DNA of 64,000 nucleotides from Fodinicurvata halophila (GTDB lineage Bacteria > Pseudomonadota > Alphaproteobacteria > Kiloniellales > DSM-21159): assembly GCF_042651425.1 (NCBI RefSeq), contig NZ_JBHSCW010000003.1, forward strand, positions 744,001 through 808,000. Direction: 5' to 3'. Below the pieces are notes generated by a model. That model was not told the DNA's origin. It searched no databases and saw nothing but the letters and a program-made list of their open reading frames with translations. A program made the translations under genes and the position numbers. Positions 34,530 to 43,525 of the stretch are shown one piece after another. Positions within the stretch are counted from its first letter, which is position 1. Each line of letters starts with the position of its first letter.

Positions 34530-35306
34530 ATGTCCGACCCCCGAAATCTTCCACTTGCCTTCGTGCATGCCGACACTGTCGAAGCGCGGGCAGCAGCGGA
34601 GCGCATGAAACAGCAATACCCCAACGTCTCGCCCAGAGACGCGGTTATCATCATTGCCCTGGGTGGGGACGGATTCATGCTGGAAACCCTGCATGCCCAG
34701 TTCGGAGATGGCGTCTCGATCTTCGGCATGAACTGCGGCACCGTGGGCTTTCTCATGAACGAGTACAGGGAGGATAACCTGTACGAACGCCTGGGACGCA
34801 GCGAGAAGGTCACGCTGCATCCCCTGAAGATGCAAGCGGAAACCACCGACGGCGCACCGGCAGAAGCACTGGCCATCAACGAGGTTGCCCTCTTCCGCCA
34901 GAGCCGTCAGGCGGCCAAGCTGCGCATCCGGATCGACGATGTCGTGCGCCTGGAGGAACTGGTCTGCGACGGCGCTCTGGTCGCGACTCCGGCCGGCAGC
35001 ACTGCCTATAACCTGTCTGCCCACGGCCCCATTCTTCCCCTGGGAACTCCGTTGCTCGCCCTCACCCCGATCAGCGCCTTTCGCCCGCGACGCTGGCGCG
35101 GCGCCCTGTTGCCCCAGAGAGCGGAAGTGGAGATGGAGATTCTCGAAAGTGACAAACGCCCTGTCAGCGCAACGGCCGATTTCACGGAAATTCGAAATGT
35201 TCGTCTGGTCCGGGTGCGAGAGGACCGGAAGACGGAACTCCACCTTCTCTTCGATCCCGAGCACAATCTGGAGGAACGAATCCTGAAGGAACAGTTCATA
35301 CCCTGA
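34530..35306 (+). CDS. nadK: NAD kinase
   Basis: Phosphorylates NAD+ to NADP+. The 258-residue protein has the kinase signature IIIALGGDGFMLETLH, then FGMNCGTVGFLMNEY and the nucleotide-binding segment DGALVATPAGSTAYNLSAHGPI. Size is normal for the short alphaproteobacterial form. The start is ATG 34530. It is transcribed in the same direction as moaA, with a hairpin between them. Confidence 0.95.
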   Translation: MSDPRNLPLAFVHADTVEARAAAERMKQQYPNVSPRDAVIIIALGGDGFMLETLHAQFGDGVSIFGMNCGTVGFLMNEYREDNLYERLGRSEKVTLHPLKMQAETTDGAPAEALAINEVALFRQSRQAAKLRIRIDDVVRLEELVCDGALVATPAGSTAYNLSAHGPILPLGTPLLALTPISAFRPRRWRGALLPQRAEVEMEILESDKRPVSATADFTEIRNVRLVRVREDRKTELHLLFDPEHNLEERILKEQFIP

Positions 35307-35314
35307 AGAAGGAA

Positions 35315-35347
35315 ACCGCCAACCCGGCAGAGTGCGGGATTGGCGGT
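35315..35347. terminator. Bidirectional terminator between nadK and the DUF1127 gene
   Basis: ACCGCCAA (35315-35322) pairs with TTGGCGGT (35340-35347) and CCCG with CGGG inside, with a single-base bulge and an 8-nt loop, in the gap between convergent genes. Confidence 0.75.
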
Positions 35348-35378
35348 CAGCGCAGGCAAACAGGGTCTGGCATGTGTC

Positions 35379-35618
35379 TCATGGACGCCAGAAGGGCTTG
35401 CGCGCCTCCTGGTAAATATCTGCGCGACTCAAACCGACATCGTGCAGGATGCGGTCATCCAGTTCGCGCAGTTTCTGACGATGCTCCCAGCGTTCCATCC
35501 AGACCACCGGGGTCTCGAGCACGACAATCAGGAGCCGCAGCAGAATAGTCCTGTAGCGTGTGGGGCTTGGAGCCAGGACCTCCTGGGCATGACCCGGCCT
35601 TTCGCAAATCTGCGACAT
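35379..35618 (-). CDS. DUF1127 domain small protein
   Basis: A 79-residue protein ending in the DUF1127 motif: WMERWEHRQKLRELDDRILHDVGLSRADIYQEARKPFWRP, read in shorter parts as LRELDDRILHDVGLSR and KPFWRP. Arg-rich proteins of this family affect RNA turnover and phosphate or carbon metabolism in alphaproteobacteria. GAAAGGAA precedes the ATG. It is divergent from a LysR gene. Confidence 0.88.
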   Translation of the reverse strand: MSQICERPGHAQEVLAPSPTRYRTILLRLLIVVLETPVVWMERWEHRQKLRELDDRILHDVGLSRADIYQEARKPFWRP

Positions 35619-35763
35619 GATTAGTTCCTTTCATAAACCAGAGGTCATAGTTTCTGAAAGAGCGGGCCCATGCTCTTTTGTTGAAAAGTAACTTGCGCCT
35701 TGAAAACGAGAAAGACAAACGGGATTATTTCATGCAATGGATTAGCTACACTAATGACATATC

Positions 35764-36687
35764 ATGAAGAGACAGCTCCCTCCCCTGAATGCCCTGCGCG
35801 CCTTCGAGGCTGCCGCCAGGCACAAGTCCTTCACCCAGGCGGCGGAGGAACTGAACGTTACCCAGGCGGCGATCAGTCACCAGATCCGCGCCCTTGAGGA
35901 TTACTTTCAGCAACCTCTGTTCTTGCGGCAAAGTCGCAGCCTGGTCCTGACCGGTGCCGCCCAGAACTATCTGCCTCCGCTTACGCAGGCCCTCAACCTG
36001 ATCAACGATGCCACACGCCAGCTCGTCCGGCATGACAGTGAAACGACCCTGCGTGTCAGCGCCTTGCCGTCCTTCGCAGCCAAGTGGCTTCTGCCGCGTC
36101 TTGGCGCCTTCCAGGCGTTGTACCCGGATATCGACGTCCTGGTGTCCTCCAAGAACGAAGTGGTCGACCTGGAGCGTGAAGACATCGATGTTGGCCTGCG
36201 CTTTGGGATCGGAGAGTATCCGGGGTTGCACACGGAACGCCTCATGCATGACCGCAAGTTCCCGGTCTGCAGTCCGAGCCTGTTGTCCGGCGCCAGGCCG
36301 CTTACTTCGCTCCAGGACCTGAAGCACCACACCCTGCTGCATGACGAGGTCTTCGGCGGTGATATCGAAGTCGACTGGCAGGGGTGGCTGGAAATCGCCG
36401 GCGCTCCCGAACTGGCGACACGGCGGGGCCCCTGGTTCAATGATTCCAGCATGCTTCTGACCGCGGCAATCGCTGGCCAGGGCGTGGCCTTGGCGCGCGC
36501 CTCTCTTGCCGTTGATGACATGCACAAGGGCCTCCTGGTCAAACCCTTCGGTCCCGAGGTTCCGACAGGGTACAACTATTACTTCGTCACCCGTCCAAGC
36601 CTGATGGAACAGGAATACGTTCGGATCTTCCACGACTGGATCCAGGAGGAGGCCCGGAAGACGGAAACCGCCATAGAGACGGCCTGA
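35764..36687 (+). CDS. LysR-family regulator, GcvA-like
   Basis: A 307-residue regulator with the N-terminal helix-turn-helix (LPPLNALRAFEAAARHKS, then AAEELNVTQAAISHQIRALE) and an effector domain of the GcvA type (LRVSALPSFAAKWLLPRLG, DIDVGLRFG, LTAAIAGQGVALAR). GcvA-like proteins often control neighbouring amino-acid or beta-lactamase genes; here the possible targets are the divergent DUF1127 gene or the downstream argE. The target is not determined from sequence. Confidence 0.92.
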   Translation: MKRQLPPLNALRAFEAAARHKSFTQAAEELNVTQAAISHQIRALEDYFQQPLFLRQSRSLVLTGAAQNYLPPLTQALNLINDATRQLVRHDSETTLRVSALPSFAAKWLLPRLGAFQALYPDIDVLVSSKNEVVDLEREDIDVGLRFGIGEYPGLHTERLMHDRKFPVCSPSLLSGARPLTSLQDLKHHTLLHDEVFGGDIEVDWQGWLEIAGAPELATRRGPWFNDSSMLLTAAIAGQGVALARASLAVDDMHKGLLVKPFGPEVPTGYNYYFVTRPSLMEQEYVRIFHDWIQEEARKTETAIETA

Positions 36688-36818
36688 CCCTTTTTTCCTT
36701 CCCTCGAAGGGCCTAAAGTCCAGGAATGTTGCAAACTGCGTCTGCCGTTCCCGGCGCCTTCCCGATTTCTTCATGACAAGAGAATGTTCCGGACATTCCC
36801 GGAAGAGGATAGATATTC

Positions 36819-37997
36819 ATGTCTGACATACGTCTCGAGAGCCGCCGCATGATTGAACGGCTGATCTCCCACGACACGACCAGCCGCAATTCCAACCTCG
36901 ACCTGATCAGCTTCATCGCCGACTACCTGTCTGAGTTGGGTGTCGAAAGCGAGCTCGTGCATTCGCCGGACCAGCGCAAGGCAAATCTATATGCCACACT
37001 GGGCCCGGCCGATCGCGGCGGGATCGCATTGTCCGGACACACCGACGTGGTGCCGATCGACGGCCAGGACTGGAGCCAGGATCCCTGGTCCCTTACGGAA
37101 CGCGACGGCCGACTCTATGGGCGCGGCACCTGCGACATGAAATCCTTCGTGGCACTCTGCCTGGTCTATGCCCCGGAATTCCTGAAACACGCACGGAACC
37201 TGCCGGTTCACTTCTGCTTCACATACGACGAGGAGATCGGCTGCGTCGGTGTCGGCCCCCTGCTCGACCATCTTGCGCGGAAGGAAATCCGGCCGCGCTG
37301 CGCGATCATCGGAGAGCCGACCGGCATGCACGTGGTCAATGCGCACAAGGGGCGCCTTGGCTTCAAGTGCCATGTGCGAGGCCACGAATGCCACTCATCC
37401 CTCGCCCCCCAGGGCGTCAATGCCATTCAATATGCCGCCCGGCTGATCAACCGCCTGGTGGAGATGGGGCGCCTCAAGGCCGAGCAAGGGCCTTTCGACC
37501 ACGACTACGACATCCCTTTCAGCACGGTTCACGTGGGCACCATCGAAGGCGGCACTGCCGTCAACATCGTCCCCAGGGACTGTTCCTTCGAGTTCGAGTT
37601 CCGTTGCCTGCCGGGAGATGACCCCCGGCTTCTCTTCAACGACCTGAAAGGCTACGCGGACAAGGAGCTCGAGCCCGAGATGCAGGCCATTGCCGCGGAG
37701 ACCGGCATCACCTTCGTACAGGGGGCCACTTTTGCCGGCCTCGACACGCCGGACGACCACGAGGTAGTGACCCTTGCCAAGTCCCTGGCCGAAATGAACA
37801 GTACGGCCAAGGTCGCCTTCGGAACTGAAGCTGGACAGATTGCCGCCCGGGACATTCCGGCTGTCGTCTGCGGTCCCGGGTTCATCGAGCAGGCGCACAA
37901 GCCCGACGAGTTCATTTCCCTTGAACAGGTTGCGCGTGGCGAAGCCTTCATGGAACGCCTGCTGAAGAAACTCGACGACGCCCCCACGACATCTTGA
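36819..37997 (+). CDS. argE: Acetylornithine deacetylase
   Basis: M20-family metallohydrolase that removes the acetyl group from N-acetylornithine in arginine synthesis. The 392-residue protein shows the metal ligands in SGHTDVVPIDG, GRGTCDMK, TYDEEIGCVG and a C-terminal His in EQAHKPDEF, plus the substrate region GEPTGMHVVNAHKG. AAGAGG precedes the ATG. Related M20 deacylases are hard to separate by eye, but length and motifs fit ArgE. Confidence 0.9.
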   Translation: MSDIRLESRRMIERLISHDTTSRNSNLDLISFIADYLSELGVESELVHSPDQRKANLYATLGPADRGGIALSGHTDVVPIDGQDWSQDPWSLTERDGRLYGRGTCDMKSFVALCLVYAPEFLKHARNLPVHFCFTYDEEIGCVGVGPLLDHLARKEIRPRCAIIGEPTGMHVVNAHKGRLGFKCHVRGHECHSSLAPQGVNAIQYAARLINRLVEMGRLKAEQGPFDHDYDIPFSTVHVGTIEGGTAVNIVPRDCSFEFEFRCLPGDDPRLLFNDLKGYADKELEPEMQAIAAETGITFVQGATFAGLDTPDDHEVVTLAKSLAEMNSTAKVAFGTEAGQIAARDIPAVVCGPGFIEQAHKPDEFISLEQVARGEAFMERLLKKLDDAPTTS

Positions 37998-38040
37998 GCA
38001 ACCCGAACCCCGTCTTTTCCCTGCACCTGGATCCGGAAAG

Positions 38041-39147
38041 GTGAAACCCGCAGTCCACCAGAGCACTCCTCAACGCTGGCTGAGTATCCTGCTCGCCCTG
38101 GCTATCGGAGGGGCGGGCGGCTGGCTTGCCTTCAGCATCAACCTTCCCTTGCCCTGGATGATCGGCTCCATGGTGTTCACCACCGTGGCCGCGATGATGG
38201 GCGCCCCCATCGCCATGGCCTCCGGCCTGCGTACGGCCATGATAACGATCCTCGGCGTCATGCTGGGCAGCGGCTTCACTCCCGAGATACTGTCCGTCAT
38301 AGGCGCCTGGAGCGGCAGCCTGGCCCTGGTCAGTTTCTATATTATCCTGTCGACGGCCTGCGGGTATCTCTATTTCCGTCGTGTCTGCGGCTACGATTCT
38401 GCCAGTGCGTATTTTTCCGCCACCCCCGGCGGGCTCAGCGAAATGGTCTTGCTGGGCGGTCACTACGGGGGTGACGCGCGTGTCATATCCCTGGTCCATG
38501 CGACCCGCATCCTGCTGATCGTCATTGCCATTCCCTTCGGCTTCTACTGGCTTTCCGACCTGGAGCCGGGACAGACCGGCGGAGTTGGCCCCGGTTGGAA
38601 TGATATCGGCATAACGGCGTACCTCCTGCTAGGCCTTTGTGCCATTGCCGGTTTCTTTGGGGCCCGCGCCCTGAAGGTCCCGGCAGCTCCTGTGGTCGGT
38701 CCCATGGTTCTCAGTTCGATCGTCCATCTTTTCGGCTGGACCAGTGCAGCACCACCCATGGACCTCGTTGCCATGGCCCAGGTAGCGATCGGAACGGCCA
38801 TCGGAGCGCGCTTTTATGGCACCACCGTCAGGATGGTGCTGCGAACCATCGTGCATTCAGCGGGAGCCACGCTGCTGCTGATCATGATCACGCTGGGACT
38901 GGCCGGTTTCCTGGTCCTGCTGACACCTCTGGACCTCTCCCCCCTGGTTCTCGCCTACGCACCCGGGGGACTGGCAGAGATGAGCCTGATCGCCATTGCC
39001 CTTGGCGCCGATGCAGCGCTGGTCGCCACACACCACATTGTGCGCATAGCCCTGATCGTCATCTGCGCCGGCCCCATATACCGCCTGATAAACCAGAGGA
39101 TCGGGGAAAGGAAGGAGACCGCCATAGAGGAGAAGGACCTGCCATGA
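38041..39147 (+). CDS. AbrB-family integral membrane protein (not a transcription factor)
   Basis: A 368-residue membrane protein with an internal duplication: two halves each of about five hydrophobic segments, with the repeated SATPGGLSEMVLLGGHYGGDAR and YAPGGLAEMSLIAIALGADA. This is the AbrB duplication (ammonia-monooxygenase-like) family, sometimes misnamed as AbrB regulators. Transport is suspected but the substrate is unknown. The start is GTG 38041, and its stop overlaps the next gene. Confidence 0.88.
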   Translation: MKPAVHQSTPQRWLSILLALAIGGAGGWLAFSINLPLPWMIGSMVFTTVAAMMGAPIAMASGLRTAMITILGVMLGSGFTPEILSVIGAWSGSLALVSFYIILSTACGYLYFRRVCGYDSASAYFSATPGGLSEMVLLGGHYGGDARVISLVHATRILLIVIAIPFGFYWLSDLEPGQTGGVGPGWNDIGITAYLLLGLCAIAGFFGARALKVPAAPVVGPMVLSSIVHLFGWTSAAPPMDLVAMAQVAIGTAIGARFYGTTVRMVLRTIVHSAGATLLLIMITLGLAGFLVLLTPLDLSPLVLAYAPGGLAEMSLIAIALGADAALVATHHIVRIALIVICAGPIYRLINQRIGERKETAIEEKDLP

Positions 39148-39338
39148 AAGGGAGGGACATTCTGGGCAACGCCTTCGGCGTCCTGCTCTGCCTGATCCTG
39201 CTTGCCATCGGGTTTGGACTGCTGGCGCTGCTGTTTGCCGCCCTGCCCCTGCTTGTGGTGGTCGCTCCCCTGACAATCGCGCTTGTGGCCGGTTTCCTGC
39301 TGATCGCCTACCTGCGCCAGCGGCGCGGAAGAAAATGA
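39144..39338 (+). CDS. Small two-helix membrane protein
   Basis: A 64-residue frame with ATG at 39144 overlapping the stop of the AbrB-type gene (ATGA). Two hydrophobic segments (AFGVLLCLILLAIGFGLLAL and PLLVVVAPLTIALVAGFLLI) are followed by a basic tail (YLRQRRGRK). The tight coupling suggests a partner of the AbrB-type protein. Family unknown. Confidence 0.65.
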   Translation: MKGRDILGNAFGVLLCLILLAIGFGLLALLFAALPLLVVVAPLTIALVAGFLLIAYLRQRRGRK

Positions 39339-39397
39339 CATCCCCACTCCCTGCACGTTGCAGGCGCTGCATCCGACTGCTAGAGAACAGGACAGTT

Positions 39398-39483
39398 GCG
39401 GACGTGGTGGAACAGGTAGACACACAGGACTTAAAATCCTGAGGGCCTAGCCCGTGCGGGTTCGAGTCCCGCCGTCCGCACCA
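39398..39483 (+). tRNA. tRNA-Leu (anticodon TAA)
   Basis: A complete cloverleaf: acceptor GCGGACG pairs with CGTCCGC; anticodon stem CAGGA/TCCTG encloses loop CTTAAAA with anticodon TAA (39432-39434); a long variable arm (GGGCCTAGCCCGT) marks a class II tRNA; the T arm is GCGGG-TTCGAGT-CCCGC. The CCA end is encoded (39481-39483). Confidence 0.97.
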
Positions 39484-39553
39484 TCGAAAATCCGGCCCCT
39501 GAGACTCATTTTCTCCATCTTCTGAGACACCTTTTGGATAGGAGAACAGCGCG

Positions 39554-39958
39554 ATGTTCAGTCATGTGACGCTTGGCACCCAGGATCTCGAACGTGCCGG
39601 AAAATTCTACGACGGGCTTTTGGGCCCTATTGGCCTGCAACGTCAGGACAGCGAGCCCGATGGCGGTCCCGACGCCGCTTGCTGGGGACACCCCGGTACC
39701 TCCCTGTCCGTCTTTTACGCGCACATACCTTTCGACGGGAAACCCGCAACCGTGGGAAACGGCTGCATGGTCGCATTTTCCGCACCCTCGCCAGAGGCGG
39801 TTGATGCAGCCTATCAGGCGGGATTGAACGCCGGAGGCCGCGATGAGGGCCCTCCCGGACCCCGCCCCCATTACGGGGAGGGATATTACGGTGCTTACCT
39901 CCGTGATCCGGATGGCAACAAGGTTCATGTCGTCTTCCGGGGCGACGTAAGCGATTGA
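39554..39958 (+). CDS. VOC (glyoxalase/bleomycin-resistance-like) family protein
   Basis: A 134-residue protein with the vicinal-oxygen-chelate pattern: FSHVTLGTQDLERAGKFYDGLLGPIG at the start and YYGAYLRDPDGNKVHVVFRG at the end, with a candidate metal ligand His in the first strand. AGGAG precedes the ATG. Substrate not predictable; this group is often annotated lactoylglutathione-lyase-like. Confidence 0.88.
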   Translation: MFSHVTLGTQDLERAGKFYDGLLGPIGLQRQDSEPDGGPDAACWGHPGTSLSVFYAHIPFDGKPATVGNGCMVAFSAPSPEAVDAAYQAGLNAGGRDEGPPGPRPHYGEGYYGAYLRDPDGNKVHVVFRGDVSD

Positions 39959-40106
39959 GTCCCCTGTTCCTTCGTTACCGCGGTGCCTTCAGAGGCTCAA
40001 AGTGGTGGGCAACGTAAGATAATCTTCACCTTTTCCCAACTAATCTGGGTATCACAGATGCAGCTTGCCGCTCGGTGTCTTTGCGTAGGTAGAAAACGAT
40101 CAATTT

Positions 40107-41393
40107 ATGGCTGAAAATAACAGCCATAGTAGAATCAATAGGTGGAAACTGGTGGAGTCTACGACAGCACAACAGAAGACAGTCGGAACGGACACCTCGG
40201 ACCAGGTTCGCCGCCACAGGGCGGTCGCTCTCCTGTCCAAGGTCGAGCAGTTGAAGGGCCACTGCATGGGGCGCACGGCGGTGCACCTTCGAATCTCGAA
40301 GCTGTCCGAGAAGGGATTCAACCTGCATCAGGCGCGCATCATCGCCACGGTTTTCGAGACATCCCTCTCTGTTCTGGAGGGTGAAATCTATCACCTCCAC
40401 AATCAGGACATCGTCTTCATCGGGCTCACCCGCCAGCTCAAGGCACTGGACGCCGCGGAAGGCAAGCTCGCCAGTCTCCTTCAGGATCATGATGTCTCGC
40501 TGGAGGTGCTCAGGCGCGAGGAGATCCTCCTGCGATTCACCCTGGATCTCTATTACGAGCAGTTCCTCTCGCACATACGCAATATGGCCGTGCGCGAGCA
40601 GCGGGCCTATGCCGAAGGAACAGCCACGGTTCCGGAGGGATTCGAAGAGCGCCGCCCCCTGGACAGCAAGGGACTGGCCGAACTGGAGCGTTTGCTGGAG
40701 AACGCCGACATCACGGATCTGGTGCGTCAGCAATCCGCCTGCCACCTGACGGAAGATCTCCGCTCGAAACCGGTCTTTACGGAATACTACACTTCCATTC
40801 GCGAGGTGGAGCGCTGCCTGCTACCCGGAACCGACCTCCTGGACAACCGAGCGCTGTTCAAGTACCTGACCCAGATCCTGGACCTGCGGATGCTTGTCGT
40901 CCTGCGGCACGAGGCCTCGCGCTCCAGCAAAGAGATGGTGTCCATCAACATCAACGTGTCCACCCTGCATTCGCAGAAGTTCCTGAAGTTTGACCAGGAA
41001 ATGCCCATCGGCCTGCGCGGGCGGTTGATGCTCGAGCTTCAGTACGACGACGTCTTCAGCGACTACAAGAACTTCACCTTTGCCAGGGACTTCGTGCGCC
41101 AGCAGGGGTATCGCCTCTGTATCGACGGGATCCGTCTCGATGGCTTTTCGTACGTCGACCGGCACCAGCTCCAGGTCGACTATGTCAAGCTGCTCTGGGA
41201 CGATTCCTGGCCAAGGCGCTTCAACAACAGCATCGCCCGCGAACTGCACGAACTGGTCCAGCGCAACGGTTCCGAGCACACCATCCTGCATCGTTGTCAG
41301 GACGAGAAGATCATCCGGTTCGGTCAGAAATTCGGGATCCAGCTTTTCCAGGGCCACTACGTGGACGGACTGCCACGCGCCCGAGGGCGTTGA
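40107..41393 (+). CDS. Degenerate EAL-domain protein, probably non-catalytic
   Basis: A 428-residue soluble protein. The N-terminal 220 residues are helical and charged with no family I recognise. The C-terminal part follows the EAL phosphodiesterase fold (YYTSIREVERCLLPG, SININVSTLHSQKFLKFD, YRLCIDGIRLDGFS, VDYVKLLW, GIQLFQGHYVDG). The catalytic signature residues are gone: no EAL, no DDFG (CIDGI instead) and no Glu in the metal sites (LELQYDDVF). It could bind a ligand or partner without cleaving c-di-GMP. The ribosome site is weak. Confidence 0.72.
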   Translation: MAENNSHSRINRWKLVESTTAQQKTVGTDTSDQVRRHRAVALLSKVEQLKGHCMGRTAVHLRISKLSEKGFNLHQARIIATVFETSLSVLEGEIYHLHNQDIVFIGLTRQLKALDAAEGKLASLLQDHDVSLEVLRREEILLRFTLDLYYEQFLSHIRNMAVREQRAYAEGTATVPEGFEERRPLDSKGLAELERLLENADITDLVRQQSACHLTEDLRSKPVFTEYYTSIREVERCLLPGTDLLDNRALFKYLTQILDLRMLVVLRHEASRSSKEMVSININVSTLHSQKFLKFDQEMPIGLRGRLMLELQYDDVFSDYKNFTFARDFVRQQGYRLCIDGIRLDGFSYVDRHQLQVDYVKLLWDDSWPRRFNNSIARELHELVQRNGSEHTILHRCQDEKIIRFGQKFGIQLFQGHYVDGLPRARGR

Positions 41394-41411
41394 CCGCCGA
41401 AGGCCGAATGC

Positions 41412-42167
41412 TCAGGCGACGCTGCTGTCCAAATCACCACCCAGTGCGGTCACCAGAGCAACGATGTCCTCCGAAGCTGCGCGCAAGGCCTGCCCATCCA
41501 CCGAGCGCACCACCAGGGTCGTCCCGAAGCGCCCCCCTTTCTGGAAGGGATAGCTGCCGATTTCCACGTTGCCATGTTGCAACTGTATCTCGGCCAGACC
41601 GCCAGCCACGACCGATTCCGGAAGAGAGACGGCAATGCTCTCGGAAAGTAACGGGGCCCCACCGCTCAACTCATGGGCGATGGCATCGAACTGCGCCTGC
41701 ATGATGCGGGGCACACCGGCAAAGATATAGACATTCTCGATTCGGAGGCCCGGTGCGCCACTTACCGGATTTGGCACCAGGCTCGCGCCGGAGGGCGCGC
41801 GCGCCATGCGCAGGCGCGCCGGCGTCAGGCCGTCGCCGTAATATTCCTCCAGGATACGCCGGGCTTCCGGATGCTCGATGACCGGCACCTCGAAGGCGGC
41901 CGCAATGCAGTCGACTGTGATGTCATCGTGGGTGGGGCCGATCCCGCCGGTAGTAAAGACGTAGTCGAACCTGCGGCTTACCTCCTGTACCGCTGGGACC
42001 AGCACCTCCATTGAATCCGGCAGGACACGCACTTCGGCCAGCCGCACGCCCTCTTCATTGAGCCGGCGCCCGAGAAACCCGAGATTGGCATCCTGTGTTC
42101 GGCCCGAAAGAATCTCGTTGCCGATGATGATCAGGCAGGCCGTGACGATCTTTTCCTGTTCACTCAC
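41412..42167 (-). CDS. CinA-like molybdopterin-binding domain protein
   Basis: A 251-residue protein consisting of the MoCF/CinA N-terminal domain only: ACLIIIGNEILSGRTQDANLGFLG, FTTGGIGPTHDDIT and YIFAGVPRIMQAQFDA. Such proteins are annotated competence/damage-inducible CinA-like; in CinA this domain has ADP-ribose/NMN-related pyrophosphatase activity. I choose GTG 42167, whose GTGA overlaps the stop of the upstream lipoprotein gene. The C-terminal nicotinamide deamidase domain is absent. Confidence 0.87.
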   Translation of the reverse strand: MSEQEKIVTACLIIIGNEILSGRTQDANLGFLGRRLNEEGVRLAEVRVLPDSMEVLVPAVQEVSRRFDYVFTTGGIGPTHDDITVDCIAAAFEVPVIEHPEARRILEEYYGDGLTPARLRMARAPSGASLVPNPVSGAPGLRIENVYIFAGVPRIMQAQFDAIAHELSGGAPLLSESIAVSLPESVVAGGLAEIQLQHGNVEIGSYPFQKGGRFGTTLVVRSVDGQALRAASEDIVALVTALGGDLDSSVA

Positions 42168-42607
42168 TCTTCCGCGTAGCCCCGATTTTCCATGCACTGC
42201 GAGAAATGCTGTTCGTAGGCATTCTTCTCGCCCTGAATCCGCATGCTCTCCCCCAGCTGCGACGAGCCGGAGAGCGGCCCGCCCGTATCCAGGCCGGCAT
42301 TGCGGTCGGTCTCGATGCGCCGATCCCTGGCCACGATGGCATTGGCATAAGCATTGCAGCTCTCCAGGGCATCCTGTTCCGAGACGTCATCGCTGCCCTG
42401 TTCACGCCATTTGTCCGAGATGCCATCGCCCATAAGCAGCGGCGGACGGGCATCCTGGCGTGGAGTGCTCGAAACAGTGGGGCTCTGCTGTTCCTGGACC
42501 TGCCGCTGGGAGTCTTGCGCACAGGCGCCCAGGAAGACAAGGATCCCTGCCGAAACGGCGGCCGCGCGCAAGGCAGGAAGAACGTATGGCAGTCGACTGT
42601 TATTCAT
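42164..42607 (-). CDS. Lipoprotein of unknown function
   Basis: A 147-residue precursor with a lipoprotein signal (ALRAAAVSAGILVFLGAC, lipobox LGAC at about residue 29). The mature part is polar with conserved-looking stretches LESCNAYANAIVARDRRIETDRN and YEQHFSQCMENRGYAEE; two spaced cysteines may form a disulfide. The ending CMENRGY is common in small proteobacterial envelope proteins. Coupled to the CinA-like gene by a 4-bp overlap. Confidence 0.75.
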   Translation of the reverse strand: MNNSRLPYVLPALRAAAVSAGILVFLGACAQDSQRQVQEQQSPTVSSTPRQDARPPLLMGDGISDKWREQGSDDVSEQDALESCNAYANAIVARDRRIETDRNAGLDTGGPLSGSSQLGESMRIQGEKNAYEQHFSQCMENRGYAEE

Positions 42608-42701
42608 AGGTGCAAGACTGTGCCGAACGTCCTAAAAGTGCAAGCTCAACAGGCGTTCACGCATCAAAAATCGTCCCATGGGGCGGGAGTTGAAACAGCT
42701 C

Positions 42702-43415
42702 ATGAAATTTCCCTCTCCTCTGCACAAAGCGCGCCTTCTGCGCCGCTACAAACGCTTCCTTGCCGACGTCGTTCTTGAGGGTGACGAGCGGGAAACCGTC
42801 GTGCACTGCCCCAACCCGGGATCTATGCTGGGACTGGATGCGCCTGGATCACCCGTCTGGCTGTCCTGGAATGGGGCGGGCAAGAGAAAATACCCCTACA
42901 CTTGGGAGATCTCGAGGGCGGACGGGGATCTGGTGGGCATCAACACGAACCTGCCCAACCGACTGGTCGCCGAAGCCCTGGAAAGCGGAAAGATAGAACA
43001 GCTGGCCGACTACGGGGACATCCGCCGCGAGGTCCGCTATGGCGAGAAAAGTCGCGTCGACTTCCTGCTGCGCGAACCGGGGCGACAGGACTGTTACCTG
43101 GAGGTCAAGAACGTTCACCTGCGTCGCACGGGGGATTTGGCGGAGTTTCCGGACTCGGTCACGGCCCGCGGCAGCCGTCACCTGCGCGAGTTGATGCAGA
43201 TGGTGGCCAACGGCCATCGGGCCGTCATGCTCTTCGTCGTTCAGCGCATGGATTGCACCCGATTCCGTCCTGCAGAGGACATCGACCCGCTCTATGCCCA
43301 CAGTTTCCGGGAGGCCCTGGAAGCAGGCGTCGAAGCCCTCTGCTACGATTGCGAAATCACGACCGAAGGCATCCAACTGCGCCGGCCGCTCACGCTGCAG
43401 GCAACAGGAGCATAA
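42702..43415 (+). CDS. sfsA: SfsA-family protein
   Basis: From ATG 42702 the protein has 237 residues, close to the 234 of E. coli SfsA; an ATG at 42678 is possible. Family landmarks: LLRRYKRFLADV, HCPNPGSMLGL, the nuclease-like pattern SRVDFLL followed by CYLEVKNVHL, FPDSVTARGSRHLREL and MLFVVQRMDC. SfsA was named for sugar-fermentation stimulation; its fold suggests nucleic acid binding or cleavage, but the role is unsettled. Confidence 0.92.
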   Translation: MKFPSPLHKARLLRRYKRFLADVVLEGDERETVVHCPNPGSMLGLDAPGSPVWLSWNGAGKRKYPYTWEISRADGDLVGINTNLPNRLVAEALESGKIEQLADYGDIRREVRYGEKSRVDFLLREPGRQDCYLEVKNVHLRRTGDLAEFPDSVTARGSRHLRELMQMVANGHRAVMLFVVQRMDCTRFRPAEDIDPLYAHSFREALEAGVEALCYDCEITTEGIQLRRPLTLQATGA

Positions 43416-43525
43416 GAGCCTTATTGCCTTTCAGGGCTGAACTTGAACTAAAACGGAAAAGGCGCGAAGTTAGGGTTTCGTGACTTACTGCCGAGGATTA
43501 TCGGCGCCATCGGGTTCAGGAACCA

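Noticed and set aside
38041..39147. AbrB-type transcription factor
   Set aside because: The protein is an about ten-helix membrane protein of the AbrB-duplication family; the name is misleading.
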